Positions 5,565-7,804 of a stretch of DNA of 7,804 nt are shown here, one piece after another. Position numbers and translations under genes: made by a program. This stretch comes from Deltaproteobacteria bacterium (GTDB lineage Bacteria; Desulfobacterota; Binatia; Binatales; Binataceae). The first letter of the stretch is position 1. Every line of letters begins with the position of its first letter. Below the pieces are notes generated by a model, which saw only the letters and a program-made list of their open reading frames with translations, had not been told where the DNA came from and made no database searches. The stretch is taken from assembly GCA_021780585.1 (NCBI GenBank), contig JAJXYM010000417.1, forward strand, positions 1-7,804, read 5' to 3'.

Positions 5565-6854
5565 ATGACCGGCGTTCCCGAAACGCATAGTCCGTCCGCG
5601 CGCACGGACGCTCCCGGCGCGCCGCTGATGAGCGAGCGGCCGCTCGGAGCCGTCCACTACCGAATCATCGCGCTATGCTTCGCCGCGTGGATTTTCGATT
5701 TCTATGACCTCATCCTCTACTCGTTCATCCTCGTGCCGATCGCGCGCGATCTCCATCTGACGCCCGCCGAATCCTCGCTCACACTCGGAACCGCGTTCGC
5801 CATGACCGCGATCGGCGGCGTGCTCTTCGGCTTCCTCGGCGATCGTTTCGGCCGCAAGCCCGTCATCATCGTCTCCGTGCTGATCTATGGAATCGGCACG
5901 ATCCTGTGCGCGGCGTCCCATGATTTGGCGCATCTGCTCGCCTACCGCTCCTTCACCGGACTCGGGATCGGCGGCGAATGGGCGGCCGGGCAAAGCCTGG
6001 TCGCGGAGACCGTGCCGCCCGCCCGGCGCGGACGCTACGCCTCCTACGTGCAGGTCGGCGCGCCGCTGGGCGTGATGCTCGCGGCGGCGGTCGGCGGCCA
6101 TCTCGAACCCATCATCGGATGGCGCCACGTTTTCATGCTCTCCGCCGCGCCCGCCTTCGGCGTCGCGATTGCGGTATGGCGCTGGCTGCCGGAGAGCGAC
6201 GTATGGCGACGCAGCGGCGCGCGCCCGTCGCTCTCGCGGCAAGCGATTCGCGAACTCGCGCCGTTCCATCGCGTGGTCGCGCTCCTGTTCGTCGTGCTGC
6301 TGGTGAACTCCGCCGCCTACTGGTTCACCTACACCTGGATGCCCAGTTATTTGCGCCTGGCGCGCCATCTGACGCCCCAGGCGAGCGGCAATCTGATGAT
6401 CCGGATGCAGGTCGGCGCGCTGATCGGCTACGCGATCTTCGGCCTGCTCGCCGATCGCTTCGGCCGCCGCCCGATCTTTTCAACTTACGCCGCGATGATG
6501 GCGGTCGGGATTCTGCCGGCGACTATCCTGTGGGACCAATCCGCGCGCGTGCCCGGCCTGATTCCCGGCGCGCTCGCGCTGGCCGGCTTCGGCACGGGCG
6601 TATGGTCGGGCGTGGGCGCGATGATCTCCGAGATGCTGCCGACGCACGTTCGCAACACCGCGCTCGGCCTGCTGCTCAACGTCACCCGCGGCATCCAGTT
6701 CTTCACTCCGTTGATCATTACGGCGCTGAGCCCGCTGATCGGTTTCGGCCCTACGCTCGCGATCGGCGCGCTTTTTTCGGCCGCCGGCTCGGCGATGGTA
6801 TGGGCGCTGCCGGAGACGCGAGGCCGCGTCATCACGGATTACGACACCGCCTGA
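5565..6854 (+). CDS. Major facilitator superfamily transporter (metabolite:H+ symporter-like), 429 aa
   Basis: A 12-helix inner-membrane secondary transporter, probably proton-coupled uptake of a small organic acid or similar metabolite. The MFS motif between helices 2 and 3 is GFLGDRFGRK at 89-98, repeated in the second half as GLLADRFGRR at 293-302. Helix 1 carries FDFYDL (45-49), with acidic residues typical of the aromatic-acid and sialate/lactate-type H+ symporters. GLGIGGEWAAG at 132-142 and the closing LPETRG at 415-420 also point to that broad group. A cytoplasmic loop at about 208-235 divides two six-helix halves. The start is uncertain: ATG 5565, ATG 5628 (408 aa) and TTG 5535 (439 aa) are in frame and none has a good Shine-Dalgarno sequence; ATG 5628, MSERPLGAVHYR, lies closer to helix 1 and is a serious alternative. 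A CGTCCG-cgcgca-CGGACG hairpin at 5593-5610 lies between the two ATGs. The substrate cannot be named. It is convergent with the phosphatase-like gene, 20 bp apart. Confidence 0.88.
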   Translation: MTGVPETHSPSARTDAPGAPLMSERPLGAVHYRIIALCFAAWIFDFYDLILYSFILVPIARDLHLTPAESSLTLGTAFAMTAIGGVLFGFLGDRFGRKPVIIVSVLIYGIGTILCAASHDLAHLLAYRSFTGLGIGGEWAAGQSLVAETVPPARRGRYASYVQVGAPLGVMLAAAVGGHLEPIIGWRHVFMLSAAPAFGVAIAVWRWLPESDVWRRSGARPSLSRQAIRELAPFHRVVALLFVVLLVNSAAYWFTYTWMPSYLRLARHLTPQASGNLMIRMQVGALIGYAIFGLLADRFGRRPIFSTYAAMMAVGILPATILWDQSARVPGLIPGALALAGFGTGVWSGVGAMISEMLPTHVRNTALGLLLNVTRGIQFFTPLIITALSPLIGFGPTLAIGALFSAAGSAMVWALPETRGRVITDYDTA

Positions 6855-6874
6855 ATCGCGCCGCGCCGCGGCCG

Positions 6875-7804
6875 TCAATTCGCGCGGCTGCGCGTAACCG
6901 TCACGCCGTCGGGATAGTCGCGCCCGTCGAAGCGCATCAGATGGATCGTCATCGTCACGCGCGCGCCGCCGACCATGCTCATGACCGTCGCGTCGATTCG
7001 CCGCGGCTTTGACGCCGGCGTTGGCGCGCCCGCCAGCGCCTCCGCGATCACGCGCCCACTCGCGCCCGGCGCCGGTTCGACGCCAAGGACGCGCTCAATC
7101 GTCGGCGCGACGTCGCTGTTCGAAGTCGGCAACTCGTCGTTATAACCGCGGCGGAAATCGGGACCGATCGCCGCGCCCACGTTATGCAATTCGCGCGCGC
7201 CGAGCGCCCCGTGCATCCCCAGCCCGGTGGTGTAATGCGGCGCGTCCGCATAGACCACGCCCGCGATCGGCCGAAGCAGCGGCTCCGAGCGGTTGACCAC
7301 CGTCTCGTCGCCATGCGGACCGATTACGATCGCCTGATTCGACGGCCCGGTCAGTCCGCGATTGCTCTCGTCCGGAAATTCCCGGAACGAAACGATCAGA
7401 TCGGGCGAACGCGGCGATCCACCGAGCCCGAAAGCCGCCTCGCTGAAGGTTCCGGAAATCGCTCCCGCGTAACCGACCCGCCGCCCGCGCGCCGCCTCCG
7501 CATCGCGCGCGAAAATCGGCCCGCACCACTCCTGCGCGATCGCATAATCCACGATTCGCCGCGCGAGCGCGCGCCGCGCCGCCGGGTCAAGGTTCGGCGA
7601 CAGATAAACCAGATCGTCGCCGCCATCGTCCGCGACGACCACATCGGCGCTGTCGGCGGCGTGCTTGATCCCGGCGGCGATCAGCAACCGCGCCAGCGGA
7701 ACTTCGGCCTTGACCGTGGCGAAGCCGTGATCGGACACGACCATCAGGTCGGTGCGATCGGCGACTCCCGACGCCGCGATCGCCGTACGGATCGTCGCGA
7801 GGTT
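6875..7804 (-). CDS. Alkaline-phosphatase-superfamily protein, type I phosphodiesterase/nucleotide pyrophosphatase-like (5' end cut off)
   Basis: The C-terminal 309 residues of a metal-dependent phosphohydrolase-fold protein are visible; the frame is open to the window edge, and the ATG at 7744 lies inside a conserved core strand, so it is not the start. Numbered from the first visible residue, SDHGF at 24-28 is the characteristic Asp-His metal-ligand motif of the alkaline phosphatase superfamily, preceded by the strand DLMVV. GMHGALG at 196-202 holds a likely third His ligand, and the GPDFRRGY...SNSDVAPTIERVLGVEPAP stretch at 214-246 is the usual closing block of type I phosphodiesterase/nucleotide pyrophosphatase relatives. 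The nucleophile Thr/Ser and remaining Asp ligands would lie in the missing N-terminal half. The insert at about 48-190 is rich in DPDL-like and GPHG elements. A C-terminal tail (about 265-309) forms an added beta-rich segment. The family is often secreted, but no signal peptide can be checked. Substrate is unknown. Confidence 0.85.
   Translation of the reverse strand, partial: NLATIRTAIAASGVADRTDLMVVSDHGFATVKAEVPLARLLIAAGIKHAADSADVVVADDGGDDLVYLSPNLDPAARRALARRIVDYAIAQEWCGPIFARDAEAARGRRVGYAGAISGTFSEAAFGLGGSPRSPDLIVSFREFPDESNRGLTGPSNQAIVIGPHGDETVVNRSEPLLRPIAGVVYADAPHYTTGLGMHGALGARELHNVGAAIGPDFRRGYNDELPTSNSDVAPTIERVLGVEPAPGASGRVIAEALAGAPTPASKPRRIDATVMSMVGGARVTMTIHLMRFDGRDYPDGVTVTRSRAN

Noticed and set aside
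5387..5605. A 73-residue N-terminal extension of SppA
   Set aside because: The added residues are not family-like, they would overlap the start of the divergent transporter, and a good GAGG plus membrane anchor begin at the ATG at 5386.
5673..6368. A 231-codon minus-strand frame opposite the MFS transporter
   Set aside because: Its composition (Arg, Glu, Asp, His repeats) mirrors antisense of hydrophobic codons, and the + strand carries clear MFS motifs.
6855..6874. A possible two-way terminator between the MFS and phosphodiesterase-like genes
   Set aside because: The 20-bp gap is GC-rich but has no stem with a T-run on either strand.
2763..7783. Four copies of the octamer GCGATCGC (2763, 3870, 7536, 7776), as in HIP1-type genome-wide palindromes
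   Set aside because: More than base composition alone predicts, but codons such as GCG-ATC-GC and the general abundance of CGATCG in these genes can explain it; four sites in one window are too few to claim a motif.

Overview
The window is GC-rich throughout (about two thirds G+C by eye), densely coding and protein-only: no rRNA, tRNA, CRISPR array, transposase or phage gene is visible. It holds seven protein genes, of which the first and last run off the ends. Tandem flavin-dependent (LLM-class) oxidoreductases, a MenA-like prenyltransferase, a two-domain SppA protease and an intergenic repeat of the CATTCTGAGCG...GAAGAATCCC type fit an uncultured, Gram-negative, menaquinone-using bacterium. 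A Binatota- or deltaproteobacteria-like lineage is my best guess, but this is inference from gene content only.

Layout: (1) On the + strand, positions 2-1744 hold two neighbouring paralogous luciferase-like monooxygenases: the C-terminal end of one and a complete 460-residue copy, ended by a strong intrinsic terminator at 1811-1850. (2) A stand-alone UbiA-family prenyltransferase, most like MenA, follows at 1980-2936. (3) A convergent intergenic region (2937-3129) carries an imperfect inverted-repeat element. (4) On the - strand, a two-domain signal peptide peptidase SppA (5386 down to 3638) is followed after 91 bp by a small ferritin-like, DUF6306-like helical protein (3546 down to 3130). 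(5) Divergent from sppA, a 12-helix MFS transporter with the signatures of the metabolite:H+ symporter-type families lies at 5565-6854. (6) Converging on it with only 20 bp between, a 5'-truncated alkaline-phosphatase-superfamily (type I phosphodiesterase/nucleotide pyrophosphatase-like) gene fills the rest of the - strand.

The genes look like separate housekeeping or accessory units and not one pathway. The LLM pair probably belongs to a local oxidoreductase cluster that starts to the left of the window. MenA would supply membrane quinone; SppA would clear signal-peptide remnants or membrane proteins in the inner membrane. I found no convincing sign of a new multi-gene system. The points most worth a second look are the duplicated oxidoreductase with a near-identical 48-bp block, the inverted repeat at 2978-3061, and the sppA leader palindrome next to its ribosome binding site.
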